A DNA stretch of 64,000 nt, taken from the NCBI RefSeq assembly GCF_018739885.1, contig NZ_JADOES010000019.1:1-64000 (forward strand), written 5' to 3'. Made by a program: the position numbers and the translations under genes. The notes beneath the pieces are model-generated. The model did no database searches. It saw only the letters and a list, made by a program, of their open reading frames with translations, and was not told the origin of the DNA. Shown here in pieces: positions 9,064 to 18,668 of this stretch. The DNA is from Leptothoe spongobia TAU-MAC 1115 (GTDB lineage: Bacteria > Cyanobacteriota > Cyanobacteriia > Phormidesmidales > Phormidesmidaceae). The number at the start of each line of letters is the position of its first letter. Positions within the stretch are counted from its first letter, which is position 1.

Positions 9064-9197
9064 TGGTTGAGAGTCATGGCAGAGCTATAGGAGCCACTCG
9101 CCAGGCAGAAGTCTGGGAGCTAAGTCTGAGGAGCAGCAACGCCCAGAAATTTATACCGCTTATACAATAAAGGAGTTCGTCAACTGGGCTTGGGGCT

Positions 9198-9866
9198 ATG
9201 CCAGAGCAAACCCGTCAATCGTGGGATTTCGGTCGCTTTTTTGACACCCTCAATTACTTTGACGCCATCCCTATCATTAGTTCATTGCAAACCATGTTCT
9301 TTGGTTCACCGCCACCGCCGCCACCTCAGCTCCAGGCCAATATTATCTTTGACTTTCGTCAGCCTACGGAGCAAATGCGTGAACTGTGGGGTGCCCTTGA
9401 TGATGTGGTCATGGGCGGCGTTAGCCAGAGTGGAGCCCAGCTGCAGTCAGAAGGATTAGCCTTTACTGGCTATGTGTCCACAGCAAATTCTGGTGGCTTT
9501 GCCTCAGTGCGTACTCGAAATTTTGAGCCGCCCTTAGACCTGAGTGCCTATAGCGGTATCGAGCTACGGGTAAAGGGTGACGGACAACGCTATAAATTCT
9601 TTTTACGTGACGGAGCAGGCTGGGATACTGTGGCCTACGCCTATTCTTTTGATACGGCTAATGGTGGTTGGGTAACCGTGAGGATTCCATTTGCTGATAT
9701 GAAAGCTGTGCAGAGAGCAAGAGTCGTACAGCGGAGTCCCATCAACACAGGACGGATCTACTCGCTACAGATCATGCTGAGCAAGTTTGAGTATGATCGT
9801 CAACTGAATCCGCATTTTCAGGCGGGTCCGTTTCAGCTACTGGTGGAGTCGGTGAAGGTTTATTAG
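9198..9866 (+). CDS. CIA30 family protein (complex I intermediate-associated protein 30 domain)
   Basis: The 222-aa product has an N-terminal segment, a PPPPPP linker (about 40-45), and a CIA30 carbohydrate-binding-like jelly-roll domain. Recognisable motifs are FDFRQPTE, WGALDDVVMGGVSQSG, GFASVRTRNFEPPLDLSAY, IELRVKGDGQRYKFFLRD and VTVRIPFADM. In mitochondria CIA30 acts in complex I assembly. In cyanobacteria the family is widespread with unproven function, sometimes fused to NAD(P)-binding domains; here it stands alone. There is no signal peptide. The gene lies alone between a Uma2 gene and the convergent sodC. Confidence 0.88.
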   Translation: MPEQTRQSWDFGRFFDTLNYFDAIPIISSLQTMFFGSPPPPPPQLQANIIFDFRQPTEQMRELWGALDDVVMGGVSQSGAQLQSEGLAFTGYVSTANSGGFASVRTRNFEPPLDLSAYSGIELRVKGDGQRYKFFLRDGAGWDTVAYAYSFDTANGGWVTVRIPFADMKAVQRARVVQRSPINTGRIYSLQIMLSKFEYDRQLNPHFQAGPFQLLVESVKVY

Positions 9867-9941
9867 CTGGGTTCGCCTATGCTCATCTTTTCGATAATGC
9901 TCTGGGTGAACGGAGTTGAACCCAGCGACAGATCGTCTCAA

Positions 9942-10490
9942 CTACTCACCAATAACACCACAGGCAAGACGAGGGCCGCCACCGCCAAGGGCGGCAGGCT
10001 CATCGGAGAAGTTATCTCCATGCATATGAATCATTAATGAACGATTTTTTAGGAAACTGGCATCTAGTCGAGGTGCTAAGACAGGTGTGGTTGCTGTGCC
10101 GTCTGTTGCCACAAAGAGAGGGGGTAAGTCTCCTAGGTGACCAGAACCGTAGGGACCTTCATGGCTACCGGTTTCAAAGGGATCAAAATGCCCCCCCGCA
10201 GCTAACCCAGCAACGGGTTCGCCTTGCTTGAATCCAGGGCCACAGGCAGGATTTGTATGGATATGAAACCCATGCATCCCTGGGGACAGGTTGATAAGAT
10301 TTGGGGTGAGAACTAAGCCATAACGAGTATCTTTAAGGGTGACAGTGCCGATGGCCGGGCCCAGACCTCGCTGGTCGGTTAGATTAACATCAACGCTAAC
10401 GATATGGTCATTAGCATAGGCTGGTGCAAAAGCGATAACAACGATGAGTGCTGCCAGAGCAATGATGAGGGGTTTTAAGCGCTTAACCAT
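9942..10490 (-). CDS. sodC: Superoxide dismutase [Cu-Zn], exported
   Basis: The 182-aa protein has a signal peptide (hydrophobic residues 7-24, cleavage likely after AYA) and all Cu/Zn-SOD signatures: HGFHIHTNPACG with two copper His and the disulphide Cys, GGHFDPF, GSHEGPYGSGHLGDLPPLFV with zinc-binding His and Asp, MIHMHGDN with the last copper His, and RLACGVIG with the second disulphide Cys. It dismutates periplasmic or lumenal superoxide. Copper-zinc SOD is not universal in cyanobacteria. It is transcribed alone, convergent with the CIA30 gene. Confidence 0.95.
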   Translation of the reverse strand: MVKRLKPLIIALAALIVVIAFAPAYANDHIVSVDVNLTDQRGLGPAIGTVTLKDTRYGLVLTPNLINLSPGMHGFHIHTNPACGPGFKQGEPVAGLAAGGHFDPFETGSHEGPYGSGHLGDLPPLFVATDGTATTPVLAPRLDASFLKNRSLMIHMHGDNFSDEPAALGGGGPRLACGVIGE

Positions 10491-10753
10491 ACTAAGAGTT
10501 TGTATTTAGAGGGTGCTTGTGAACTGATTGTCAGATTAATTGTTAAGAATTAATCAACAATAAGAATTAACCAATAGTTAGCTGGGAGTCAGCTATCCCT
10601 CTCTACATAGATAATTGCTACAGTCAGACCCGCTTCAGGGGAAGATTGTTAAACTTTCTACGAACTATCTTTAAAGTCTCGAAGTATTTTGCTTAGGAAA
10701 TGCTGAGGATGATTTAGGAGACAAAATCCTGGCGAATAACCCCCGATATCGAA

Positions 10754-10776
10754 GGGCATCCACAAGGGGATGCCCC
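10754..10776. repeat. REP-like palindromic repeat, copy 1 (intergenic 10491-10845)
   Basis: GGGCATCC (10754-10761) and GGATGCCC (10768-10775) form an 8-bp stem, followed by a CTACAGAATTATCCATTTT tail. Related copies are at 22168-22190 and 27114-27139. The remaining 350 bp between sodC and the EamA gene is AT-rich with no gene that I can see. Confidence 0.6.
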
Positions 10777-10845
10777 TACAGAATTATCCATTTTGAATCG
10801 AGGTTATCGAGGGTGAGGAATTCGGATTTGGTATTACTTGCCTGC

Positions 10846-11736
10846 TTAGTTTGTAGTATCTCCCTTCCGAGCATAGAGAATCCCGACAATGAGCAATAAG
10901 GCTCCAAGCGCTCCAGACCAGCTAATAGGCTCTTTAAAAGCAAAAATCCCTAATAAAGCGGCGGTCAGCGGTTCTAGTAAAACAGCAATGCCTGCTACAG
11001 TAGCCGGTGTATGGCGAATGCCGAGCATATAAATGCTATAGGCGATGCCACAGGTGATCAGGCCAAGGTAAAGCGAAAAGGGTAGAGCCTTGAGCCAAAT
11101 GTCTAAGGTGGGGTGGATTACTAGGGTGGGAGTGAGTACGAGCGCAGCGGCAGTGAAGCTATAGGTTGCGATCGCAATAGCATCCATTCGAACCACCAGC
11201 GATTTTGCCAGAACTGCATACCCTGAATAGGAGAAAGCGGCTCCAAACGCTAAGGCTACCCCAAGGAGAAATTGACTGCCATCGATTTGTAACGCCTCAG
11301 GTTGAGCAATTAACAGAACTGTCCCCGTAACCCCCAGGGTTAGAGCGATACATAAACCGCGAGTCAGTTTCTCTCCCAGAAATGCAATAGCTAGCAAAGC
11401 GATGATCAACGGTGACGAACAAACCGAAACCATTGCTGTCATGGCCACCCCGACATAGGGCACTGCTGCAAAGTAAAACACTTGATACCCTGCCATACAT
11501 AGACCCATGGCGATTAAGGGTAAACGACAGACTTTAGGCGGCCAATAGATCGAGGTTCTCTGAAGTTGTCGACGAGTATTCTGCCTGTGCCACAGCCAAA
11601 AGATAGGCAGACCAAAGACGATACGCCATAGGCTTACGATTAATGGAGAAACGGTTACCTGCTGGGAGATCAGGACTGAGATGGTCCCGGTGGTGCCCCA
11701 CGTAATGGCAGCAAGGCATATAAGAAGTAGACCCAT
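10846..11736 (-). CDS. EamA family (DMT superfamily) transporter
   Basis: The 296-aa protein has ten hydrophobic segments in two repeats. The first repeat begins LLLICLAAITWGTTGTISVLIS and the second begins GVALAFGAAFSYSGYAVLAK. The motif AVLLEPLTAALLGIFAFKEP near residue 250 is diagnostic for EamA permeases. It is expected to export a small metabolite such as an amino acid or drug; the substrate cannot be told. Its start lies 14 nt downstream of the stop of the Uma2 gene at 11751-12326, so the two may share a transcript. Confidence 0.9.
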   Translation of the reverse strand: MGLLLICLAAITWGTTGTISVLISQQVTVSPLIVSLWRIVFGLPIFWLWHRQNTRRQLQRTSIYWPPKVCRLPLIAMGLCMAGYQVFYFAAVPYVGVAMTAMVSVCSSPLIIALLAIAFLGEKLTRGLCIALTLGVTGTVLLIAQPEALQIDGSQFLLGVALAFGAAFSYSGYAVLAKSLVVRMDAIAIATYSFTAAALVLTPTLVIHPTLDIWLKALPFSLYLGLITCGIAYSIYMLGIRHTPATVAGIAVLLEPLTAALLGIFAFKEPISWSGALGALLLIVGILYARKGDTTN

Positions 11737-11750
11737 GTGATGGCTTCAAC

Positions 11751-12326
11751 TTACCAAATTAAGGTTAGGTTTAATACAAAGCCTGGTAAAACCTCTTCAT
11801 CGGAAAGAGATTGTGGATTATCTAAAATTTCAGGTGACTGATTAGGGCGATAAATTTCAACCTGTCGCTGTTTACGATGCAGCAGCCATCCTAAACGAGC
11901 ACCGTTGTCTCGGTATTCTTCCATTTTCTGACGCGTGCGTTCTAGCGAATCACTGGGAGACATCAGCTCCACAACAAAATCTGGGCAGAGAGGCACAAAT
12001 TTTTCCCGTTGTGCTGGTGTTAAAGCATCCCAACGCGAACGTTTTACCCAAGCTGCATCGGGTGAACGATCGGCTCCATTGGGTAGCTTGAATCCAGTGG
12101 AGGAATCAAATACTTCACCCAGGTTTGTACGCGTATTCCAAAGATCGAGCTGGGTGGTGAGCTTCACATTCCGTCTACCAGTTTCACCCCCCGTCGGTGC
12201 CATGATGATTAATTCTCCAGATGCTGTCCGCTCAAATTTCAGCTCATGGTTTTTCTGGCAGAGCTGCAAAAACTGCTCGTCGGTTAAATCTAGATCCAAT
12301 ACCAGTGGGGCCAGCAATGCTGTCAT
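11751..12326 (-). CDS. Uma2 family (DUF820) PD-(D/E)XK-like protein
   Basis: The 191-aa protein is a close paralogue of 8488-9063. It shares FERTASGELIIMAPTGG, GEVFDSSTGFKLPNG, DRSPDAAWV, CPDFVVELMSPSD and MEEYRDNGARLGWLL. It keeps the more canonical FVVELMSPSD form, with Met where active members have Lys/Arg positions variable. The ATG at 12326 is preferred over an upstream in-frame ATG at 12341, since the core begins at PLVLDLDLTDEQF. It sits immediately upstream of the EamA transporter. Its function is unknown despite the endonuclease-like fold. Confidence 0.85.
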   Translation of the reverse strand: MTALLAPLVLDLDLTDEQFLQLCQKNHELKFERTASGELIIMAPTGGETGRRNVKLTTQLDLWNTRTNLGEVFDSSTGFKLPNGADRSPDAAWVKRSRWDALTPAQREKFVPLCPDFVVELMSPSDSLERTRQKMEEYRDNGARLGWLLHRKQRQVEIYRPNQSPEILDNPQSLSDEEVLPGFVLNLTLIW

Positions 12327-12443
12327 TAATCCTCCCAACATTCACTAGAGATATCCATAGTATAAGCAAACAGACATTGGCTTGAATTTTCGTGCTCTTG
12401 CTTTATTGCTGCTTAGAGAGTAAAGATTCAGTTTCCATGCTGC

Positions 12444-14351
12444 TTACTTATAACTTCTTTGCGTCAGTTCAACGTTATCAAAGACCAAAGGCTCCTGATG
12501 TAACTCAGGGGGCTGTTCATCACCGTTGTAGGCCCAGGCAGCCGCATAGGCATAGTCGTTGTCGTTGCGTTTGGCCTCACCATCATTAGTCTGGTATTCC
12601 TCTCGGAAGTGGCAGCCACAGGATTCTTCTCGGTTGAGGGCATCACGAGCCATGAGTTCGCCAAGTTCTAAGAAGTCGGCCAGACGCCCCGCATATTCTA
12701 AATTCTTGTTGAGGGTATTGGCTTGGCCAGGAACGCGCAGATTTTGCCAGAATTCTGCACGGAGAGATTGGATTTGGCTGATGACAGAATGGAGGCTGTT
12801 GCGATCGCGACTCATGCCCACATGGTCCCACACCAGCTGCCCCAGCTCCCGGTGGAACTGCATCACGGTTTTATCACCTTGAATGCTCAGCAGTTTTTGC
12901 GTTTTACTGCGGACGGAGGCCTCGGCTTCGGCAAAGGCTGCATGGCTAGTATCTACTGGTGGCAAGGGATTGCCAGCCAGATAGTCGCCCAGGGTATAGG
13001 GAATCACAAAGTAGCCGTCTGCCAGTCCTTGCATAAGCGCACTGGCTCCCAGGCGATTGGCTCCATGATCAGAGAAGTTAGCTTCACCCAAGACAAACAA
13101 TCCTGGAACCGTACTCATGAGGTGATAGTCCACCCACAGGCCACCCATGGTGTAATGTACCGCTGGGTAAATGCGCATAGGGACTTCATAGGGGTTTTCA
13201 TCCGTGATGCGTTGGTACATCTGAAAGAGATTGCCGTAACGGTTTGCGATCGCTTCGCGACCATCTCGCACCATGGCATCCCGAAAGTCTAGATACACAG
13301 CCAGCCCCGTTGCACCCACACCACGACCTTGATCTGTCATTTGCTTGGCATTCCGTGAGGCCACATCCCGAGGCACTAGATTACCAAAGCTGGGATAGCG
13401 TTTTTCTAAATAATAGTCTCTCTCCTCTTCAGGAATGTCATTGGGGGGACGAGGGTCTCCCGGCTTGAGTGGGACCCAAACGCGACCATCATTACGTAAA
13501 CTCTCACTCATCAGGGTGAGTTTTGACTGATAGTCTCCTGATACTGGAATGCAAGTAGGATGAATCTGCGTATAACAAGGATTGGCAAAGTAGGCCCCCC
13601 GCTTATAGCAACGCCATGCGGCTGTCACATTGGAGTTTCGGCCATTGGTAGATAAGTAAAACACATTGCCATACCCGCCAGTACACAGCAGCACTGCGTC
13701 CCCCTGGTGACGCTCTAACGCTCCCGTGATCAAGTTACGAGTAATAATCCCTCTAGCATGGCCATTGATCACCACCAGATCGAGCATTTCTCGCCGTGTA
13801 AAAATCTCAATCTGGTCTGCCATTTTCATCATGGCGCTGTAGGCTCCGAGCAGGAGCTGTTGCCCCGTTTGACCACGGGCATAGAACGTTCGCGATACCT
13901 GAGCACCACCAAAGGATCGATTAGCTAACAGACCTCCATATTCCCTGGCAAAGGGTACTCCCTGGGCCACACAGTGGTCGATAATATGGTTGCTAATCTG
14001 TGCTAAACGATACACATTGGCCTCGCGGGAGCGATAGTCTCCCCCTTTAATGGTGTCGTAAAACAACCGCCAGATACTATCCCCATCATTGGGATAGTTT
14101 TTGGTCGCGTTGATACCTCCCTGGGCCGCAATGCTATGGGCTCGCCGAGGAGAATCTTGAATGCAAAAGCTTTTGACGTGATAACCCAATTCTGCCAGTG
14201 TTGCTGACGCTGACGCTCCGGCCAGACCCGTTCCAACAATAATAATCGTGTGTTTCCGCTTGTTATTAGGATTGACAAGCTGACAGTGGTCCTTAAAATT
14301 ATTCCACTTGTCTTTTAATGAACCGTGAGGAATCCGAGGGTCTAGAGACAT
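12444..14351 (-). CDS. sdhA: Succinate dehydrogenase/fumarate reductase flavoprotein subunit (type B)
   Basis: The product is 635 aa from the ATG at 14351. Upstream in-frame codons to 14420 are unlike the family, so I exclude them. It shows the FAD dinucleotide-binding motif [21 protein letters not shown], the covalent flavin His in [14 protein letters not shown], the substrate-site HPTCIP segment, and [35 protein letters not shown]. The length and [12 protein letters not shown] style match the Bacteroidetes/Wolinella-like group with a single diheme cytochrome b subunit. It oxidises succinate to fumarate at the membrane face, passing electrons to the quinone pool. sdhC is 72 nt upstream; sdhB is about 8.5 kb away. 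Confidence 0.95.
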   Translation of the reverse strand: MSLDPRIPHGSLKDKWNNFKDHCQLVNPNNKRKHTIIIVGTGLAGASASATLAELGYHVKSFCIQDSPRRAHSIAAQGGINATKNYPNDGDSIWRLFYDTIKGGDYRSREANVYRLAQISNHIIDHCVAQGVPFAREYGGLLANRSFGGAQVSRTFYARGQTGQQLLLGAYSAMMKMADQIEIFTRREMLDLVVINGHARGIITRNLITGALERHQGDAVLLCTGGYGNVFYLSTNGRNSNVTAAWRCYKRGAYFANPCYTQIHPTCIPVSGDYQSKLTLMSESLRNDGRVWVPLKPGDPRPPNDIPEEERDYYLEKRYPSFGNLVPRDVASRNAKQMTDQGRGVGATGLAVYLDFRDAMVRDGREAIANRYGNLFQMYQRITDENPYEVPMRIYPAVHYTMGGLWVDYHLMSTVPGLFVLGEANFSDHGANRLGASALMQGLADGYFVIPYTLGDYLAGNPLPPVDTSHAAFAEAEASVRSKTQKLLSIQGDKTVMQFHRELGQLVWDHVGMSRDRNSLHSVISQIQSLRAEFWQNLRVPGQANTLNKNLEYAGRLADFLELGELMARDALNREESCGCHFREEYQTNDGEAKRNDNDYAYAAAWAYNGDEQPPELHQEPLVFDNVELTQRSYK

Positions 14352-14423
14352 GGGGAAAAGACTGTAGGTTGCGGTTAAAGGATAAAACCCAACAGGGGTT
14401 AGACAGGGTAAAGGGCACAAAAC

Positions 14424-15134
14424 TCACGTCACCAACCCAAAATAAATACCTAAAGGTAAGGCAACAAAACCAAGTGCAATACTGATGGCTAAGACCAAGC
14501 TAGCTACATACATAGCTGGTCGTACCGTTGTATCTAAAGCTCCTAAGGATTGAAACGCACTCCAGATCCCATGGCGAAGATGGCTGGCTAACATCACTAG
14601 AACCCCGGTATAGCTAAAGGCATACAAAGGCTGTTGAAATTTTTCGATTACTAACCGGGCTAGATCCCGCACGTCCGAACCAGGCACGGTATAGCGTGTC
14701 CCAAACTTAAAGGTGAGTAGGTGCCAGACCAAAAAACAGCCCAGCACTAGCCCGGTCACAATCATGGTGCGAGAACTGAGGGTTTGATAGCTTGGGTTTC
14801 CGGCTGATGCATAGGTGGCATACCCTTGGGGACGAGCTTGCAAACGCCCTAGGAAAATCTGCACCCCCATCAGGATATGAAAAACAACAAAGCCTAGCAG
14901 AATTAGCTCAATCAGCCACAACAATGGTCCTAGCTGCTCCAGGGTGTGGCCATATTGGTTATACCCATCGGCACTCACTAGCAAAATCAGATTGCCTGCC
15001 ATATGGATAATGACGAATGTGACTAGGGCTAGGCCACTGATACCCGTGATCAGCTTTTTGCCAATGGCGGATTGGTGGAGAGTAAGTAGCCGGTTTAATC
15101 CAGCGGAGGACGTTGAGGTCATGGGCTTGGGCAC
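14424..15134 (-). CDS. sdhC: Succinate dehydrogenase cytochrome b558 subunit (type B, diheme)
   Basis: The 236-aa protein has five membrane segments and His residues placed as heme ligands: FVIIHMAGNL, FVVFHILMG, FLVWHLLTFKFG and ASHLRHGIW. This matches the SdhC b558 family used with type-B flavoproteins, where one polypeptide binds two hemes and the quinone. An internal start at 15122 (MTSTSS) is possible. It precedes sdhA on the same strand, so they form an sdhCA operon. Membrane anchors of cyanobacterial SDH are often hard to identify, which makes this clear assignment useful. Confidence 0.92.
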   Translation of the reverse strand: MPKPMTSTSSAGLNRLLTLHQSAIGKKLITGISGLALVTFVIIHMAGNLILLVSADGYNQYGHTLEQLGPLLWLIELILLGFVVFHILMGVQIFLGRLQARPQGYATYASAGNPSYQTLSSRTMIVTGLVLGCFLVWHLLTFKFGTRYTVPGSDVRDLARLVIEKFQQPLYAFSYTGVLVMLASHLRHGIWSAFQSLGALDTTVRPAMYVASLVLAISIALGFVALPLGIYFGLVT

Positions 15135-15345
15135 TGGGAATATCTATAGTTTGACGGTACGCTTCCCGTGTTTGGAAGAATCTCATGAAAAATATAGATG
15201 ATGAAACGGATGGCGGCATCATGACCGTGGGATAGATACCTCACTGCCCTGCCAATATCTAAAACATTATTGCTAACCAGTGTCGGTGTTCCCATAGCTG
15301 TTTACCATAGTTACTCCGTTAACTTAGTTGAGTGACAGTGGCTCC

Positions 15346-17994
15346 ATGGACTACAACACCCTAGTTTCAGGACTGGCAGGACTGGACTACACCCTAGTTT
15401 CAGAACTGGCAGGAACTGCTGTAAGTGCAGCAGCTTTGGTGGGTGCCGTGATGGCTGGTCGCCAGGGCAAACAGAAGGCCCTGCAAGCGACTGAGCTGGC
15501 TACCTTGGAGTCGGCTAAAACTAAACTGACGCAGCAGGTGACCCAGGCCAAGGCGCAAACTCAGACTCTGACTGAGGCGATGGCTCTGGCCAAGGATGCG
15601 GTCATGGGGCTGGAGCAGCAGGTGAGTGAGCTCAAGGCTGAGCGCGATCGCATTTCTAAAACATCCACTCAAACTAAGGCCAAAGTTAGCCAGTTGGAAG
15701 GGCAAGTCACCGATCTGACCAAGGAGAAGCACACCCTAGAGCAGACCTTGAAACAGGAATGCGAGGTGACTAGTCAGCTCCGCGATCGCACTAGTAAATT
15801 AGACGACTCCCTAAAATCGGCTCAGCAGCGTTTAACCGAGTTGACCAGGGTTGAGCAGCAGTTAAAGCAGCTACAGAAGACGGCCCAAGCTCGTCAGACT
15901 GAGTCTGATCTGCAGTTAGAAAAGCTACGGACTCAAAACGCCACCCTCCAAAAACAATTCAATGGGGCGAAGTCTGAAAAAAGTGACTTAGCCCAAACCG
16001 TTTTGACGTTAGAACAATCAAAGCAGCAATTAGAACAATCCCTCAAAGCGGCTCAACAAAGTGACACTGAGGCTCAAAACACCATTACCCAGTTGACTCA
16101 GCAATTGGATCAGCTGCAGTCAACCGCTCAGACAGAAACCGCCCAGGCTCAGACAACCATTACTCAACTGACTCAGCAGTTAGACCAGGCTAATGCCACA
16201 GCCGAAATAGACGCGGCCCAGGCCCAGACAACCATTGCTCAACTAACGCAGCAACTAGAACAACAGCATGCTCAGCAAGCGGACCTAGCCCAAACCATTG
16301 AGCAACAGCAAGCAGAGATTGCCCAGCGTGAACAAGTCCAGGCTGAAAGCGTAAACCAAGAACGAGAACAACTGCAGCGAGAAATAGAAACGAGTCAGAC
16401 CCAGCTCACCCAAGCTCAAACCCAGATTGCGACCCTGGAGACAGAACTCACCCAAGTACAGCAAGCTTTGGCAGACGCCCAGCTCTCCTTTGACCAAGAG
16501 ACCGCATTACGCACCCAAACTGAAACAGACGCCACCCAACTCCAGACAACCATAGCTCAACTAACTCAGCAATTGGACCAGGCCAACGCAACGGCTGAGT
16601 CAAATGCCACCCAGGCCCAAACAACCATAGCTGAGCTAACCCAGCAACTAGAACAACAGCGTGACCAGCGAGACGTCCTAGCTCAAACGGTTAAGCAACA
16701 GCAAGCAGAAGCCGCCCAGCGTGAACAAATCCAGGCTGAAAGCTTAGGCCAAGAACGAGGACAGCTGCAGCGAGAAATAGAAACAAGTCAGATCCAGCTC
16801 ACCCAGGCTCAAGCCCAGATTGCGACCCTGGAGACAGAACTCACCCAATTACAGCAATCTTTGGCAGACGCTCAGGCCTCGTTTGACCAAGAGACCGCAT
16901 TACGTGCCCAGACTGAGACAGACGCCACCCAGGCCCAGACAACGATTAATCAACTGACTGAGCAGTTGGAACAGGTCAACGCAACGACCAAGACAGAAGC
17001 CACCCAACTCCAGACAACGATTAATCAACTGACTGAGCAGTTGGAGCAGGCTAACGTAACGGCCAAGACAGAAGCCACTCAACTCCAGACAACCATCGCT
17101 CAGCTAACCCAGCAGCTAGAACAACAGCGTGACCAGCATGATGCCCTAGCCCAGACGGTGAAGCAACAGCAAACAGAAGTTGCCCAACGTGAACAAGCTC
17201 AGACTGAAAGCCTAGACCAGGAACGACAACAGCTGCAGCGAGAAATAGACGCGAGTCAGACCCAGCTGACCCAGGCCCAGGCCCAGGTTGCTACCCTGGA
17301 GTCAGAACTAGCTCAGGTTCAGCAATCGTTAGTAGAGGCTCAGGTCTCGTTTGATCGAGAGACCACATTACGCACTCAGCTAGAAGAAATCACCCAGGCC
17401 CACCAACAGTTAGTGCAACAAACGGCTCAACAAACGCCCCAATTAAATCGGCAGGTGGAAGAGTTGACATCCATTAACTCCCAACTGACTCAACAGTTAC
17501 AATCTGCCCAGGATAATATGGCAGCCCAGACTGATCAGATAAAAGCCATGGTCAAAGAGCAAGCGGCCATGAAAGAAGCTTTAGATATTAGCCAAACTGT
17601 GATTGCATCACTCCAAAAACAGTCCCCGCCAGCGCCAGCCTCTACGTCTAAAGAAGTCGTTGTCGAAGAGGGGGCACCAGCCAATAAGCAGCTTAATTCC
17701 CCAACAGCTTCCCTAGAAGCGTCCCCAGAGGCAAATGCGGAGGCAAATGCTACATCCGACGGGATAGCGGGTAAAAGCTTTGTGATCACCGGGACTCTAA
17801 AAGATCTCTCATCTGAACAGGTGACTCAGCTGATTACAAATGCAGGTGGGCGTATCAACAAAATGCCAAGTGGAAAAACCGATTACATTGTCGTTGGTAG
17901 AAATCCTGGTAGTAAGCTCAAAAAGGCTGAAAAGTACAATACGCCCCAACTTAACGAAGCTCAGTTGTTGGAGTTGCTACAGCCACCTAGCTAG
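15346..17994 (+). CDS. Large coiled-coil protein with C-terminal BRCT domain
   Basis: The 882-aa protein (an upstream in-frame TTG at 15328 is possible) has four parts. The N-terminal ~30 residues contain a tandem repeat (YNTLVSGLAGLD then YTLVSELAGT) and a weakly hydrophobic segment, AVSAAALVGAVMAG, that may anchor it. Residues ~35-730 are continuous Gln/Thr/Ala-rich heptads forming coiled coil. Within these, a long unit starting QREQ.QAES and running through LQREIE, QIATLE and SFDQETALR occurs three times, at DNA ~16321, ~16711 and ~17181. A Pro/Ala/Glu linker follows. The last ~75 residues are a BRCT domain: GKSFVITGTLKDLSSEQVTQ, AGGRINKMPSGKTDYIVVG, KLKKAEKY. That BRCT resembles the one in bacterial NAD-dependent DNA ligase. 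The function is unknown; a scaffold that binds DNA ends or phosphoproteins is inference. Confidence 0.85.
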   Translation: MDYNTLVSGLAGLDYTLVSELAGTAVSAAALVGAVMAGRQGKQKALQATELATLESAKTKLTQQVTQAKAQTQTLTEAMALAKDAVMGLEQQVSELKAERDRISKTSTQTKAKVSQLEGQVTDLTKEKHTLEQTLKQECEVTSQLRDRTSKLDDSLKSAQQRLTELTRVEQQLKQLQKTAQARQTESDLQLEKLRTQNATLQKQFNGAKSEKSDLAQTVLTLEQSKQQLEQSLKAAQQSDTEAQNTITQLTQQLDQLQSTAQTETAQAQTTITQLTQQLDQANATAEIDAAQAQTTIAQLTQQLEQQHAQQADLAQTIEQQQAEIAQREQVQAESVNQEREQLQREIETSQTQLTQAQTQIATLETELTQVQQALADAQLSFDQETALRTQTETDATQLQTTIAQLTQQLDQANATAESNATQAQTTIAELTQQLEQQRDQRDVLAQTVKQQQAEAAQREQIQAESLGQERGQLQREIETSQIQLTQAQAQIATLETELTQLQQSLADAQASFDQETALRAQTETDATQAQTTINQLTEQLEQVNATTKTEATQLQTTINQLTEQLEQANVTAKTEATQLQTTIAQLTQQLEQQRDQHDALAQTVKQQQTEVAQREQAQTESLDQERQQLQREIDASQTQLTQAQAQVATLESELAQVQQSLVEAQVSFDRETTLRTQLEEITQAHQQLVQQTAQQTPQLNRQVEELTSINSQLTQQLQSAQDNMAAQTDQIKAMVKEQAAMKEALDISQTVIASLQKQSPPAPASTSKEVVVEEGAPANKQLNSPTASLEASPEANAEANATSDGIAGKSFVITGTLKDLSSEQVTQLITNAGGRINKMPSGKTDYIVVGRNPGSKLKKAEKYNTPQLNEAQLLELLQPPS

Positions 17995-18016
17995 CAATCT
18001 AAAAAATACCGTCAAA

Positions 18017-18050
18017 AATCACCCCGGCATTTTGAAATACCAGGGTGATT
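18017..18050 (+). terminator. Stem-loop after the BRCT gene
   Basis: AATCACCC (18017-18024) pairs with GGGTGATT (18043-18050). It lies 23 nt after the stop. The U-tract is weak, so factor-independent termination is only plausible. Confidence 0.5.
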
Positions 18051-18126
18051 GCAGACTGAGAAATAACTATCACATTACTGGCTAATGTCGAGCGCTGTGA
18101 TCGCTATAACGACCAGTCATGTCAGG

Positions 18127-18546
18127 TTATTCTTGAATGGTTACTGACATGATTTTATCGCCGCCGCTAATGGCATTGACAACATCCATATCTGTGGTTT
18201 TACCAAAGACTGTATGGACTCCATCTAGGTGGGGCTGAGGCGCATGGCAAATAAAGAACTGGCTACCGCCTGTATCACGTCCAGCATGGGCCATGGATAG
18301 GCTACCGGCTTCGTGCTTATTGGGGTTAATCTCACACTTGATTTTGTAACCGGGGCCACCAGTACCAGTGCCGTTTGGACAGCCACCTTGGATCATGAAG
18401 TTAGGGATGACGCGGTGGAAGTTGAGTCCGTCATAAAATCCATCCTTGGAAAGCTTGACGAAATTAGCAACCGTGTTGGGAGCATCATTGTCAAAGAATT
18501 CGATATTGATGGTTCCCTTTTCGGTTTCCATGATTGCTTTAGTCAT
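18127..18546 (-). CDS. Peptidyl-prolyl cis-trans isomerase, cyclophilin type
   Basis: The 139-aa protein is compact. From the ATG at 18546 it has [36 protein letters not shown] (catalytic Arg of FHRV and the Gln), [19 protein letters not shown] and [11 protein letters not shown], all classical cyclophilin motifs. It catalyses proline isomerisation and helps folding, and is cytosolic since no signal peptide is present. The open frame extends to 18618, but the extra residues are not cyclophilin-like. It could be called ppiB-like. It is separated by a stem-loop at 18620-18646 from the HEAT gene upstream. Confidence 0.95.
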   Translation of the reverse strand: MTKAIMETEKGTINIEFFDNDAPNTVANFVKLSKDGFYDGLNFHRVIPNFMIQGGCPNGTGTGGPGYKIKCEINPNKHEAGSLSMAHAGRDTGGSQFFICHAPQPHLDGVHTVFGKTTDMDVVNAISGGDKIMSVTIQE

Positions 18547-18619
18547 GCAGGCATCCTCATATAGCAGAGCGGGTAAAAAAGACCATGACGTTGCTGATCC
18601 CTTGGTCAACAACGGCAAG

Positions 18620-18646
18620 ACCCTTGCCTATGATGGCAGCAAGGGT
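18620..18646 (-). terminator. Stem-loop between HEAT-repeat gene and cyclophilin gene
   Basis: ACCCTTGC (18620-18627) pairs with GCAAGGGT (18639-18646). It is 22 nt beyond the stop of the HEAT gene on the minus strand, with no T-run, so it may be a weak terminator or attenuator between the two genes. Confidence 0.4.
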
Positions 18647-18668
18647 AGTTTGGCTCAAGCGAGAGGCT

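Noticed and set aside
12559..13468. Plus-strand open frames opposite sdhA
   Set aside because: Shadows of a strongly conserved flavoprotein gene; their protein sequences are not family-like.
15400..17082. Minus-strand Leu-rich open frames opposite the coiled coil
   Set aside because: They result from the Gln/Leu codon repetition of the real gene (CAG read as CTG), not from separate genes.
15346..17994. DNA ligase LigA from the BRCT domain
   Set aside because: No adenylation, OB or HhH domain is present; only the BRCT resembles LigA.
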